Shown here: in pieces, positions 28,736 to 36,342 of the stretch
Position numbering within the stretch: position 1 is the first letter of the stretch
Layout: each line of letters begins with the position of its first letter
From: a virus
Virus record (IMG/VR): IMGVR_UViG_3300010354_000163
Span: 1 to 44,423 of that record
Reading direction: 5' to 3' (one strand)
DNA: 44,423 bases
Position numbers and translations under genes: made by a program
Notes under the pieces: model-generated
What the model saw: the letters and a program-made list of their open reading frames with translations, nothing else
What the model was told of the DNA's origin: nothing
The model's database searches: none

Positions 28736-28757
28736 GCTACGGCTACACTACCGTAGC
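28736..28757. promoter_or_regulatory. Inverted repeat operator candidate in divergent region
   Basis: Perfect 7-bp arms GCTACGG (28736-28742) and CCGTAGC (28751-28757) around an 8-bp spacer, lying between the divergent genes at 28705 (minus) and 28782 (plus). It ends in CCGTAGCACTATC, shared with the palindrome region at 22046-22058. The adjacent RHH protein is the obvious candidate ligand. Confidence 0.55.
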
Positions 28758-28781
28758 ACTATCGCACCCGACCCGCCACCC

Positions 28782-28964
28782 ATGCCCTACCGCCCGCCTG
28801 CCCCCGGTCGCCGCAGAGTCCTGATCGAGATGCCCGCCGAGATGGTGGCCTACGTGGACGCCAGGGCCCGCGAACGGACATCAACGGCGGCCCGCGTGAC
28901 TCGCGCTTCCTACCTGCGGGACCTGATCGAACGAGACATGGCCGCCACCGCCGGCAGGGCTTGA
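28782..28964 (+). CDS. Ribbon-helix-helix (CopG/Arc-type) regulator
   Basis: A 60-residue protein starting MPYRPPAPGRRRVLIEMPAE. VLIEMPAEMVAYVDARARER and ARVTRASYLRDLIERDM form the strand-helix-helix fold of dimeric RHH repressors. It is divergently transcribed from the 28705 gene across an inverted repeat that it may bind. It is followed by the primase gene after only 3 bp, so it would also set primase expression. Confidence 0.75.
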   Translation: MPYRPPAPGRRRVLIEMPAEMVAYVDARARERTSTAARVTRASYLRDLIERDMAATAGRA

Positions 28965-28967
28965 CCC

Positions 28968-31643
28968 ATGGCGGACATTCTGGCCGCAGCCTCTGGCCGA
29001 TGGCCGGAGCTGCTGATGGAGCTTGGCGGCCTCACGGCTGACCAGCTGACCGATGACCACCAGCCATGCCCGGCGTGCGGAGGCACCGACCGCTACCGCT
29101 GGGACCGCGACGAGGCTGAAGGCGGCTGGTTCTGTAACCAGTGCGGGGGCAAGGACCACGCCGGTGGCGCCGGCTCCGGCCTTGACCTCCTGATGCGCGT
29201 GCGGGGCTGGGACCTGAAGCAGTCGCTAGCCGCCGTCGAGCGTCACCTCGGCATCGCCCCCGATGCTCCCGCCCGCAGCCGCAAGCCCGGCCGGCCCCAC
29301 CGGGCACCGGACAAGCCGCCACCGGATGCTGCGCCGCCGCGACTGGGTAACGCCACCGCGCAATGGTGCTATCGCGACGCCAATGGCGAGCAGCTGTTCT
29401 GGATCCAGCGCTTCGACCCGGCACCCGGCCGCAAATTGTTCATCCACCGGGTCTGGCTTGATGGTCAGTGGCACTACCCACGTTCCCGCGGCGTCGATGC
29501 CGATCCCTTCACCTGTGAATGGCCCTCACCCCGGCCGCTCTACCGCCTGCCGGACCTGAGCGAGCGGCCCGAGGCGCCGGTGCTGGTGGTCGAGGGCGAG
29601 AAGGCCGCTGATGCCGCCGCCGCGCTGTTCCCCGATCACGTCGTCGTGTCGTGGTCTAACGGCTCCAAGGCCATCCGCCACGTCGACTGGCAGCCGCTGG
29701 CCGGCCGCACCTGCCGCCTCTGGCCGGACAACGACCCCCAGGGCCGCGAGGCGATGACCGCGCTGGCGGCTCGGCTGGTGGTGATGGGCTGCGCTGTCGC
29801 CATCGCCGACTACCCGGCCGACTCGGTGCCGGAGGGCTGGGACCTGGCGGACGCCAACTGGACGCCGGAGGTGGCTGCCGGGGCGCTGGAGCGGGTGCTG
29901 CGGGAGGTGAAGGCGCCAGCGGTCAAGGCGGAGCCTGCGCCGGCTGAGCCGGCCGCCACCGATGACAATCCGCGCACGCCGCTGCCGACGCGCGTGCAGG
30001 CCGGGGCGCCGTTCACATGCCTGGGCTTCGACGGGCCTTCCTACTACTACATGCCGCATCGCACTGGGCAGGTCATCTGCATCTCTGGCGCATCGCACAA
30101 GGCAGCCACGCTGCTGATGCTCACGGATCTGCCGTACTGGGAAAGCCTCTATCCAGGCGCTCGCGAGTCGGTCAACTGGACATCAGCGATCAGCTCGCTG
30201 CTGGCGACACAGGCCGATGTTGGCGTCTACGACCCGGATCGCGTGCGCGGCCGTGGTGCCTGGATTGACGGGGAGAGCGTGGTGTTTCACCTCGGCGATC
30301 GGCTGATCATCGACGGCACGCCGCATCCCGTTCTCAGCGCTCCATCAACCGGCTACTTCTACGAACAGGCACGCCACCTTGACGGCCCCGGCCCGGAGCC
30401 GCTCAGCGACGACGATGCCATGAAGCTCTGTCTGATCGCCGAGCGCTTCCGGTGGGAGGTGCCGGCATCGGCCAACTTCCTGCTCGGCTGGACCGTCCTG
30501 GCGCCCGTCTGCGGCGCTCTGAACTGGCGACCGCATATCTGGGTCACGGGCGGCGCCGGCACAGGCAAGACGACCATCCTCAAGTCGTTCATGCGACCCC
30601 TGATGGGCGGCGTGCTGCAGACGGCCACCGGCGGCACCACGGAGCCAGGACTGCGCGGGATCCTGAAGTCCGACGCTATCCCGGTGGTCTTTGATGAGTT
30701 CGAGCAGAACGAAGCCAAGGACAAGCTCATCGTTCAGAACATCCTCGCGCTTGCTCGGATCGCTTCATCAGAAGGCGGCAAGATCTACAAGGGCACCACG
30801 ACCGGCGGATCCAACAGCTACGAGATCCGCTCCATGTTCTGCGTCTCGTCGATCAACGTCTCACTGATCCAGAAGGCCGACATCGACCGCTTCTGCGTTC
30901 TTGGCCTGCGCAAGGACGAGATGGACAAGAGCGAATGGCTTGACTTCGAGCAGGAGATTCTGTCCGTTGCCACCGTTCAGAACGGCCGCGCTCTGATCGC
31001 CCGCACGCTCGGCTACTTGCCAACCATCACCCAGAACGCCCGCGTGCTCGCGCAGTCTCTGGGCCGCCGCTTCGGCCAGCGCTTCGGCGATCAGCACGGC
31101 ACCCTGCTGGCCGGGGCCTGGAGCCTCAGGCGTGGCGGAGGCGGCCTGCTGACGCTGGAGCAAGCCGATCAGTGGATCACCGAGATGGACTGGGACCACC
31201 AGCAGCCGGACCCCAGCGAATCGGATGAGATCAAGTGCCGGGACGTGATCCTGCAGCAGATCGTGCGGCAGGGCACCGCCATCGACGCCAGCTTCGGCGA
31301 GATGGTCCGCTGCGTCGCCATGCAGCGATCCCTCAGGCAGACCGTCTGGGCCGATCTGGTGCCCGTCCTTGGCCGCTACGGGCTGCGGGTCTTCCGCGAG
31401 GGCCAGCGGCTCCCAGGCGAAGACGCACCGGTCGCGGAGGACCACTACCTGGCGGTGGCAAACAGCAACGCGCAGCTTGACCAGGCCCTGCGCAGCACCC
31501 CCTGGAGCGGTGGCGCCCACCGAGCGGCCTTACGCCGCATCACCGGCGCTCTGGTTCCGAATGTGGCGGTTCACTTCGCTGGCGTCGGCACGAAGCGCTG
31601 TGTCCTGGTGCCGCTGACCGACGCAGACCTGACGGAAACGTAA
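28968..31643 (+). CDS. Primase-helicase (zinc finger, Toprim-like, DUF927/AAA ATPase)
   Basis: An 891-residue replication protein. Residues about 34-70 form a primase zinc ribbon (CPACGGTDRYRW, WFCNQCGG). Residues about 200-290 are Toprim-like (VLVVEGEKAADAAAALFPDH, LWPDNDPQGREAM). From about 345 on follows a DUF927-type helicase domain (CISGASHKAATLLMLTDLPY) with Walker A VTGGAGTGKTTIL and Walker B PVVFDEFEQNE, then a helical C-terminus. It should make RNA primers and unwind DNA. It is the longest gene in the window, on the plus strand, and is followed by a terminator and a candidate origin. Confidence 0.85.
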   Translation: MADILAAASGRWPELLMELGGLTADQLTDDHQPCPACGGTDRYRWDRDEAEGGWFCNQCGGKDHAGGAGSGLDLLMRVRGWDLKQSLAAVERHLGIAPDAPARSRKPGRPHRAPDKPPPDAAPPRLGNATAQWCYRDANGEQLFWIQRFDPAPGRKLFIHRVWLDGQWHYPRSRGVDADPFTCEWPSPRPLYRLPDLSERPEAPVLVVEGEKAADAAAALFPDHVVVSWSNGSKAIRHVDWQPLAGRTCRLWPDNDPQGREAMTALAARLVVMGCAVAIADYPADSVPEGWDLADANWTPEVAAGALERVLREVKAPAVKAEPAPAEPAATDDNPRTPLPTRVQAGAPFTCLGFDGPSYYYMPHRTGQVICISGASHKAATLLMLTDLPYWESLYPGARESVNWTSAISSLLATQADVGVYDPDRVRGRGAWIDGESVVFHLGDRLIIDGTPHPVLSAPSTGYFYEQARHLDGPGPEPLSDDDAMKLCLIAERFRWEVPASANFLLGWTVLAPVCGALNWRPHIWVTGGAGTGKTTILKSFMRPLMGGVLQTATGGTTEPGLRGILKSDAIPVVFDEFEQNEAKDKLIVQNILALARIASSEGGKIYKGTTTGGSNSYEIRSMFCVSSINVSLIQKADIDRFCVLGLRKDEMDKSEWLDFEQEILSVATVQNGRALIARTLGYLPTITQNARVLAQSLGRRFGQRFGDQHGTLLAGAWSLRRGGGGLLTLEQADQWITEMDWDHQQPDPSESDEIKCRDVILQQIVRQGTAIDASFGEMVRCVAMQRSLRQTVWADLVPVLGRYGLRVFREGQRLPGEDAPVAEDHYLAVANSNAQLDQALRSTPWSGGAHRAALRRITGALVPNVAVHFAGVGTKRCVLVPLTDADLTET

Positions 31644-31672
31644 GATCTGACGCCCGCCTAACGGGGCCTGTT

Positions 31673-31713
31673 AGCCCGAGATCCCTTGCGCTGCAACGGG
31701 TCTCGGGCTTTCT
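31673..31713 (+). terminator. Strong intrinsic terminator after primase gene
   Basis: AGCCCGAGATCCC (31673-31685) pairs with GGGTCTCGGGCT (31698-31709): nine perfect pairs, one bulged T, three more pairs, then TTTCT. It lies about 30 bp past the primase stop. Confidence 0.7.
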
Positions 31714-31725
31714 AACGTTCTAACG
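31711..31725 (+). repeat. Two TCTAACG repeats
   Basis: TCTAACG at 31711-31717 and 31719-31725, spaced 8 bp. Part of a set of at least five copies in 31644-31976. Confidence 0.6.
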
Positions 31726-31785
31726 CCATTTCGCTCCGGGACACACACTCTCTCAGGGAGCCCCTCCCTGGCGAATGCAAGTCGC

Positions 31786-31852
31786 CTTACGTTTTGACGG
31801 AGCCCTTACTACTAACTATCTTATCTCTGTTAGAAGTGTAATAACGTAAGAA
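31786..31852. other. AT-rich segment, candidate origin unwinding element
   Basis: An unusually AT-rich stretch (TTACTACTAACTATCTTATC within it) bounded by the inverted pair CTTACGTT and AACGTAAG, in a window that is otherwise very GC-rich. Adjacent to the primase-helicase gene and to TCTAACG repeats. Suggestive of a replication origin, though a late promoter also lies here. Confidence 0.5.
31794..31822 (+). promoter_or_regulatory. Sigma70-type promoter TTGACG-17-TATCTT
   Basis: -35 TTGACG (31794-31799), 17-bp spacer, -10 TATCTT (31817-31822), the best promoter match I see in the window. It points to the terminase genes and could be the main late or structural promoter. Confidence 0.6.
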
Positions 31853-31876
31853 GGCAGTCGTGCCAAGGGGTTTCGG

Positions 31877-31903
31877 TCTAACGGCGTCTAACGGGTCTAA
31901 CGG
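31877..31903 (+). repeat. Three tandem GTCTAACGG repeats
   Basis: TCTAACG at 31877, 31887 and 31896, embedded in GTCTAACGG and spaced 10 and 9 bp. An iteron-like array. With the two at 31711-31725 it makes five copies within about 190 bp; a reversed GTTAGA occurs at about 31829. Confidence 0.65.
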
Positions 31904-31976
31904 TCGGCCAAGGGGGCGGTTAGGGCAGTCCTGGCGGTCCACAGCCCTGCGCTTCCACAACCGCAGGGGCTAAGCT

Positions 31977-32474
31977 GTGGGGACTGCATCCCTGATTCGC
32001 GTGGCTGGTGGCCGGCCGAGCAAGCTGACCGAAGAGCTCCTCGCCGAAGTGGAGAAGCTCTGCAACCGTGGCTTGCCGGACTGCATGGTTCGCGCTGCAG
32101 CAGACATCCCGGAAACCACCTGGCGCCGATGGCTTGCCACTGGTGAAACGGCCGAATCTGATTCTCTGCACTTCAGGTTTCGGCGCATTACTCAATCAAC
32201 CGTCGCCAAAATCAACAGCCGCTACCTCGGCTATCTGCACGAACAGGCCGAGAACGGCAACGTCAACGCGATCACCTGGTATCTCACCCATCACCCCAAG
32301 CTGCGCGAGGTGTGGTCCGATGCCGCCGCTGAACGCCGCGCTGTCGCTGCTGCCATGGCACCCGTGGCCAAGGCACTGCAGACCCTGCCGCCTGAGCAGC
32401 GCGAGAGCCTGATCCTCGCGATCGAGGCCGAAGGTGGAAGCCTGCCGGAGGCGGACAGTGAGCCTGACAGCTGA
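31977..32474 (+). CDS. Terminase small subunit-like protein
   Basis: A 165-residue protein from GTG 31977. It starts MGTASLIRVAGGRPSKLTEE, the GRPSKLT motif common at the front of phage small terminase proteins, with an HTH-like AAADIPETTWRRWLATGE. The C-terminus is acidic. It recognises phage DNA for packaging. It overlaps the large terminase start. Position directly before the large subunit supports the call; sequence resemblance is moderate. Confidence 0.65.
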   Translation: MGTASLIRVAGGRPSKLTEELLAEVEKLCNRGLPDCMVRAAADIPETTWRRWLATGETAESDSLHFRFRRITQSTVAKINSRYLGYLHEQAENGNVNAITWYLTHHPKLREVWSDAAAERRAVAAAMAPVAKALQTLPPEQRESLILAIEAEGGSLPEADSEPDS

Positions 32475-34050
32475 GCTGCTGCGCCGGACGAAGGCCAGGG
32501 CCCAGCAGGAGCTGCAGGCCCAGCGCAGCACTGCTGCCCCCCAAGCCCCCTACACCCGCTCCTTCGGCGACCACATCGCCGCGGTCTATCCCAAGTTCCC
32601 CTTCACCCGGCACAACACCCGCCTGGTGGAGATCGGCCAGCGGGTCGGCACTGGCGAGATCCCCAGGCTGCTGCTGATGCTGCCGCCGCGGCACTTCAAG
32701 TCCACGATCTTCAGCCGGTTCCTGCCCAGCTGGTTCATTCGCCGCTACCCCGACCGCACCTGGGGGCAGGGCGCCCACAGTCAGCCGCTCGCCGAAGAGT
32801 TCGGCCAGGCCGCCCGTGATTACTTCACCGCCTCCGGTGGCGAACTGGACCCCAGTAGCGCCGGCAAGGGCCGCTGGAAGGTCGCCGGCCACCTCGGCGG
32901 GTTCTGGGGTGCTGGCGTCGGCAAGGGCACCGGCCTGCCGGCCCACTTCATCAACGTCGACGACCCGATCAAGAACCGCCAGGAGGCAGAGTCAGCCGCC
33001 TACCGCCGGCAGCTCTACGACTGGTGGAGCACCGTCCTCAACACCCGCGAAGAGCCCGGCTGCATCAAGCTCATCACCCACACCCGCTGGGCTGATGCCG
33101 ACCTGATCGGCTGGCTGATCGGCCAGGTTGAGGATCTGGAGCGCGACGGCAATGCCGATGCGGTCGAGCCCTGGCATGTGATCCAGATGCCGATGATCGC
33201 GGAGCCGGTGCAGATCGCCGTCCCGGCCACGCTGACGCTGGAGGCCGACAACCGCGATCCCGGCGAGGTGCTGGACCCGGACCGGTTCGATGCCGAGTGG
33301 GCACGCCGGAAGCGCCTGAACACACCCGATCGGGACTGGGCGGCGCTCTACCAGCAGCGGCCCCAGCCCTCGGGCGGGACGATCTTCACGCCGGAGATGT
33401 TCCGGTTCTACGGCACCGAGGATCGGCCGGGCCTGGAGGGTGACGCGATCCTGCCCAAGCGGTTCACGCGGGTCATCGCCTCGATCGACTGCACCTTCAA
33501 GGACACCGCCGGCACCGACATGGTGGCATTCACCAACTGGGGCCAGGACAACGCTGGCGTGTGGCTGCTGGACCTGCAGAACCAGCGCATGGACTTCTCC
33601 GCCACGATGGACGCCATCACGGGCCTGTGGCCGTCCTGGGGCTTTGGGGAACTGCTGGTGGAGGACAAAGCCAACGGCCCCGCGGTGATCTCCGTCCTGA
33701 AGCGTGCAGCGGCCGGCTTCGCGGTCCACGCGATCCGGCCCGATGGCGGCAAGACCGCCCGGGCGAATGCGACCACACCGCAGTTCAACCAGGGCCGTGT
33801 CTGGTTCCCGCGCTGGCACCCGCTGACGGCGCTGCTGGCCAGCCAGCTGACGAAGTTCCCCGGCGACACGTTCGACGACCTGGTGGACTCCACCACTCAG
33901 CTCATCAACTTCGTCCAAGGCACCGGCCCCATGCGCGTCTCCACCGTCCACTACGGCCACGGGTCCGCAGCTCCGCCGCCTGCTGACCCGTTCGCTGATG
34001 CGGACATGCCCAAGCGCCGCCGGTTGACCGGGGTGCCGGGGTTTCGCTGA
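32458..34050 (+). CDS. terL: Terminase large subunit
   Basis: A 530-residue packaging motor. The ATPase part shows a Walker-A-like LMLPPRHFKSTIFS (the usual PPRHGKST with Phe for Gly) and VDDPIKNRQEAES; the nuclease part has ASIDCTFKDTAGTDMVAFT, LLVEDKANGPAVI and DDLVDSTTQ, acidic residues typical of the RNase H-like fold. It pumps DNA into the procapsid and cuts concatemers. A start at GTG 32458 overlaps the small subunit by 17 bp; ATG 32434 is an alternative that adds eight residues. Confidence 0.9.
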   Translation: MSLTAELLRRTKARAQQELQAQRSTAAPQAPYTRSFGDHIAAVYPKFPFTRHNTRLVEIGQRVGTGEIPRLLLMLPPRHFKSTIFSRFLPSWFIRRYPDRTWGQGAHSQPLAEEFGQAARDYFTASGGELDPSSAGKGRWKVAGHLGGFWGAGVGKGTGLPAHFINVDDPIKNRQEAESAAYRRQLYDWWSTVLNTREEPGCIKLITHTRWADADLIGWLIGQVEDLERDGNADAVEPWHVIQMPMIAEPVQIAVPATLTLEADNRDPGEVLDPDRFDAEWARRKRLNTPDRDWAALYQQRPQPSGGTIFTPEMFRFYGTEDRPGLEGDAILPKRFTRVIASIDCTFKDTAGTDMVAFTNWGQDNAGVWLLDLQNQRMDFSATMDAITGLWPSWGFGELLVEDKANGPAVISVLKRAAAGFAVHAIRPDGGKTARANATTPQFNQGRVWFPRWHPLTALLASQLTKFPGDTFDDLVDSTTQLINFVQGTGPMRVSTVHYGHGSAAPPPADPFADADMPKRRRLTGVPGFR

Positions 34051-34071
34051 CTCGCCTATCCCACCACTGCC

Positions 34072-34359
34072 ATGCTCGCCATCCTCCGCCGCCTCTGGCC
34101 CCGCCGCCGGGCCACCGATCGCATCACCATGGGGGTGCATGTGGTCGCCGTGCCGAAGCCGATCCCGTTGGCGGAGAGGGAGCCGGTGCCGCGTGATGCC
34201 GACGCAGATGGTCTGATCTGGTTTGGCAAGTGGGTAGAGGAATGGCGTCTGTGGGACTGGAGGCTGGGATATGCGGCCTGCTCCATGGAAACCCACTGGC
34301 TCCCCGCCAGCGTCGAGGTGCTGCCGACCCGGTGCTGGGTGCCGGAGGTGCAGCAGTGA
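34072..34359 (+). CDS. DUF551-like small protein
   Basis: A 95-residue protein starting MLAILRRLWPRRRATDRITM, then PIPLAEREPVPRDADADGLI, a central W-rich segment (WRLWDWRLGYA) and METHWLPASVEVLP at the end. This matches the DUF551 pattern seen at 35327-35713 and 15322-16410. Its stop overlaps the sigma-factor GTG (GTGA). Function unknown. Confidence 0.6.
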   Translation: MLAILRRLWPRRRATDRITMGVHVVAVPKPIPLAEREPVPRDADADGLIWFGKWVEEWRLWDWRLGYAACSMETHWLPASVEVLPTRCWVPEVQQ

Positions 34360-35264
34360 CCCCCACCCGTCGCCGCCGCCCCCGCCCAGCTTCTGAGCCA
34401 GACCCCTCCGCCCGGCCCTTTCCACCGCCAACCGAGCACTCCGAAGCGCTGGTGGAGGCCAACCTCGGCCTTGCCCGGCAGGCGGCCTGGAAGTGGTCCC
34501 GCAAGACGGGCCAGCCTTACGACGACCTCGAAGCGGTGGCGTTCGTCGGCCTGATCCGCGGCTGCCGCCGCTATGACCCCGAGCGCATCAACCCCGGCAC
34601 TGGCCGGCCCTATGCGCTCAGCACAGTGGCGTGTCCGTTCATCACCGGCGAGCTGCTGCATCACTTCCGTGATCGCGGCCATGCAGTGAAGTTCCCGAGC
34701 AGGTGGCGTGAGAACTGGGGCAAGGTGCAGAGGCTTCTCAATGACCCCGCCGTCCCCGCTGAGCAGGTCGCCGAGCTGGCTGGCATGACGCAGGGCGAGC
34801 TGGACGAGATGGTGGCCGCCATGGTCGGCACCGTGGACCTGGACACCACCTTCTCCGGTGTCGGCACGCCACCGCCGGAGATCAGCGAGCCGGACCGCCT
34901 GGCACCACTGCAACGGCTGGTTGAGCGGGCGTGGGAGAACCTCCACGAGGCGGATCGGGGCCTGCTCACAGCCTGGTGGAAACGCCCGCACCGGCAGGCG
35001 CTGCCACAGGGGCCCCTGCAGCAGTTCCACGCCAGGCTCAAGGCCCTGCTAGGTGGCCGCACCCTGCGCGAGGTGCTGCAGCTGGCCCTGGCGGCCGACG
35101 TGCCGGAGATGACCCGGGCAGAGGCCAGGGCGCAGCGCCTGCGGCGTGAGCGCGACTACCTGGAGGCTCATGGCCTGGTGGAGCCAGGCGAGGAGCTGAG
35201 GCCGCAGCGTCGCAGCCGGAAGGCGTTGGAGGTGGCGGCGGCTCAGTTGGGGTTGTTGGCGTAG
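34356..35264 (+). CDS. Phage-encoded sigma-70 family factor
   Basis: A 302-residue protein from GTG 34356. Region 2 is evident: LVEANLGLARQAAWKWSRKT, YDDLEAVAFVGLIRGCRRYD, then RPYALSTVACPFITGELLHH and FRDRGHAVKFPSRW, the helix that melts -10 DNA. A region-3-like stretch (VQRLLNDPAVPAEQVAELAG) follows. The C-terminal region-4 part is not obvious but helical (TLREVLQLALAADVPEMTRA). It would redirect host RNA polymerase to late phage genes. It lies between terminase and portal in the same operon. Confidence 0.75.
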   Translation: MTPTRRRRPRPASEPDPSARPFPPPTEHSEALVEANLGLARQAAWKWSRKTGQPYDDLEAVAFVGLIRGCRRYDPERINPGTGRPYALSTVACPFITGELLHHFRDRGHAVKFPSRWRENWGKVQRLLNDPAVPAEQVAELAGMTQGELDEMVAAMVGTVDLDTTFSGVGTPPPEISEPDRLAPLQRLVERAWENLHEADRGLLTAWWKRPHRQALPQGPLQQFHARLKALLGGRTLREVLQLALAADVPEMTRAEARAQRLRRERDYLEAHGLVEPGEELRPQRRSRKALEVAAAQLGLLA

Positions 35265-35326
35265 CATTGAGGTGGGCTGGCGTGTGTCACCACCCAGCCC
35301 GTGACCACCATGAATGAGGCACGGTG

Positions 35327-35713
35327 ATGAGTGAAGAGTACCCATGCGACTGGGCTGAACGGTTGTGGCCTGATTGGCTTGCCAGGTTCAAGCCGATTGG
35401 CGTGCTTCCGCGCGTTGACTTTGTTCCGGCAGACGCTGATCCGACTGATCGGTTTCTTGCGTTGTTGCATGCGATGCCAACGCCAAGCGAGTTTCAGTCA
35501 ACGTTTATGCCGGATCCAATCCCCCTGAGCGAGCGCAAGCCGGGGCCGGATGATTTCAAGAACGGTCAAGCCTGGTACGGTCAGGAGCAGCCGTTTGGCG
35601 ATCAAGACACGTGGGACTGGTGCTATACAACACCTGGGTACGGAGAAGGGTCACCCTTTACCCACTGGCTCCCCGCCAGTACCAAGTATCTGCCGGCGAG
35701 GGTGGAGGGATGA
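35327..35713 (+). CDS. DUF551-like protein, paralogue of 34072-34359
   Basis: A 128-residue protein starting MSEEYPCDWAERLWPDWLAR. The C-terminal two thirds repeat the DUF551 outline: PIPLSERKPGPDDFKNGQAW, a W-rich middle and FTHWLPASTKYLP. The N-terminal 60 residues are extra. A GAGG sits about 11 bases before the ATG. DNA here is less GC-rich than the surroundings. Function unknown. Confidence 0.6.
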   Translation: MSEEYPCDWAERLWPDWLARFKPIGVLPRVDFVPADADPTDRFLALLHAMPTPSEFQSTFMPDPIPLSERKPGPDDFKNGQAWYGQEQPFGDQDTWDWCYTTPGYGEGSPFTHWLPASTKYLPARVEG

Positions 35714-35925
35714 GCAGAGGCCACGAGGTACCATCTGGCGATTCGGATTTCACGATGGAGTGGAACCAGCGCCCGCATGGGTTGATCACTGATGTTCGAG
35801 TGACAAAAGGTCGCGCCCTCTATCGACTGTCGTGGTGGCGGCGGCTGATCACACCATGGCGCGTGTGGCGCTTTCGCAATCCGACGGTGCAGTTTCCTGA
35901 TTCAGAGGCGAGGGTGAAGCCATGA
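35710..35925 (+). CDS. Small basic hypothetical protein
   Basis: A 71-residue protein starting MSRGHEVPSGDSDFTMEWNQ with a basic middle (LYRLSWWRRLITPWRVWRFR). It overlaps both neighbours by 4 bp. Lower GC than the surrounding late genes. Function unknown. Confidence 0.55.
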   Translation: MSRGHEVPSGDSDFTMEWNQRPHGLITDVRVTKGRALYRLSWWRRLITPWRVWRFRNPTVQFPDSEARVKP

Positions 35926-36140
35926 CCGTCGCCGAACTGATCGCCAAGCTGCAGGAGATGCCGCCGGATGCGCTAGTGGTGCGTGAGAGCCATTACGGCG
36001 GGCTTGATGGCATTGATGAAGCCGAAGCCATCAAGATCGCAGTCTATGAGAGTTCAGTGGGAGACTCTCACGGCGATTATTGCGAGTGGCAACGGTGGAT
36101 GGAGGGACCGCCCGATGGAGAGGCTGTCGTCATCCGCTAG
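35922..36140 (+). CDS. Small conserved phage protein (MTVAELIAKLQEMPPDA type)
   Basis: A 72-residue protein starting MTVAELIAKLQEMPPDALVV, a well-known start of short phage proteins of unknown function, followed by an acidic core (GLDGIDEAEAIKIAVYESS). It overlaps the previous gene (ATGA) and is followed by a hairpin and a 202-bp gap before the portal. Confidence 0.65.
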   Translation: MTVAELIAKLQEMPPDALVVRESHYGGLDGIDEAEAIKIAVYESSVGDSHGDYCEWQRWMEGPPDGEAVVIR

Positions 36141-36155
36141 CGTCATCACGACAGA

Positions 36156-36201
36156 GCCCAGGCCCCTGGCCCGTCCTTGAGGCGGGATCACGCCTGGGCC
36201 T
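36156..36201 (+). terminator. Terminator-like hairpin before portal gene
   Basis: GCCCAGGC (36156-36163) pairs with GCCTGGGC (36192-36199), followed by CTTCT, a weak T-rich tail. The loop contains further self-complementary bases. Downstream, TACGAT (36209-36214) is a possible -10 for the portal operon. Nothing else is seen in 36202-36342. Confidence 0.5.
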
Positions 36202-36342
36202 TCTGGTCTACGATCTCAGCAGCATCTAGGGGCAACCACGCGGCGGCCCCGACGAAGCCCCGCCATTGCCCGGTCACCCTTGCGGCGGCCGGGCCTTGTG
36301 CTGTCCGGGCCGGAAAGCTGAGCCAATACCTGGCCGGCGGGC

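Noticed and set aside
28173-28781. Upstream part of the plus-strand frame leading into the RHH gene
   Set aside because: Antisense to the MTase and its upstream gene; the RHH protein starts at ATG 28782 after the operator region.
31644-31976. CRISPR-like array from the repeats
   Set aside because: The repeats are only 7-9 bp and spaced 8-10 bp; CRISPR repeats are longer with unique spacers.
32992-34431. Long minus-strand frame (479 aa) opposite terminase
   Set aside because: Mirror of the terminase gene; no domain content.
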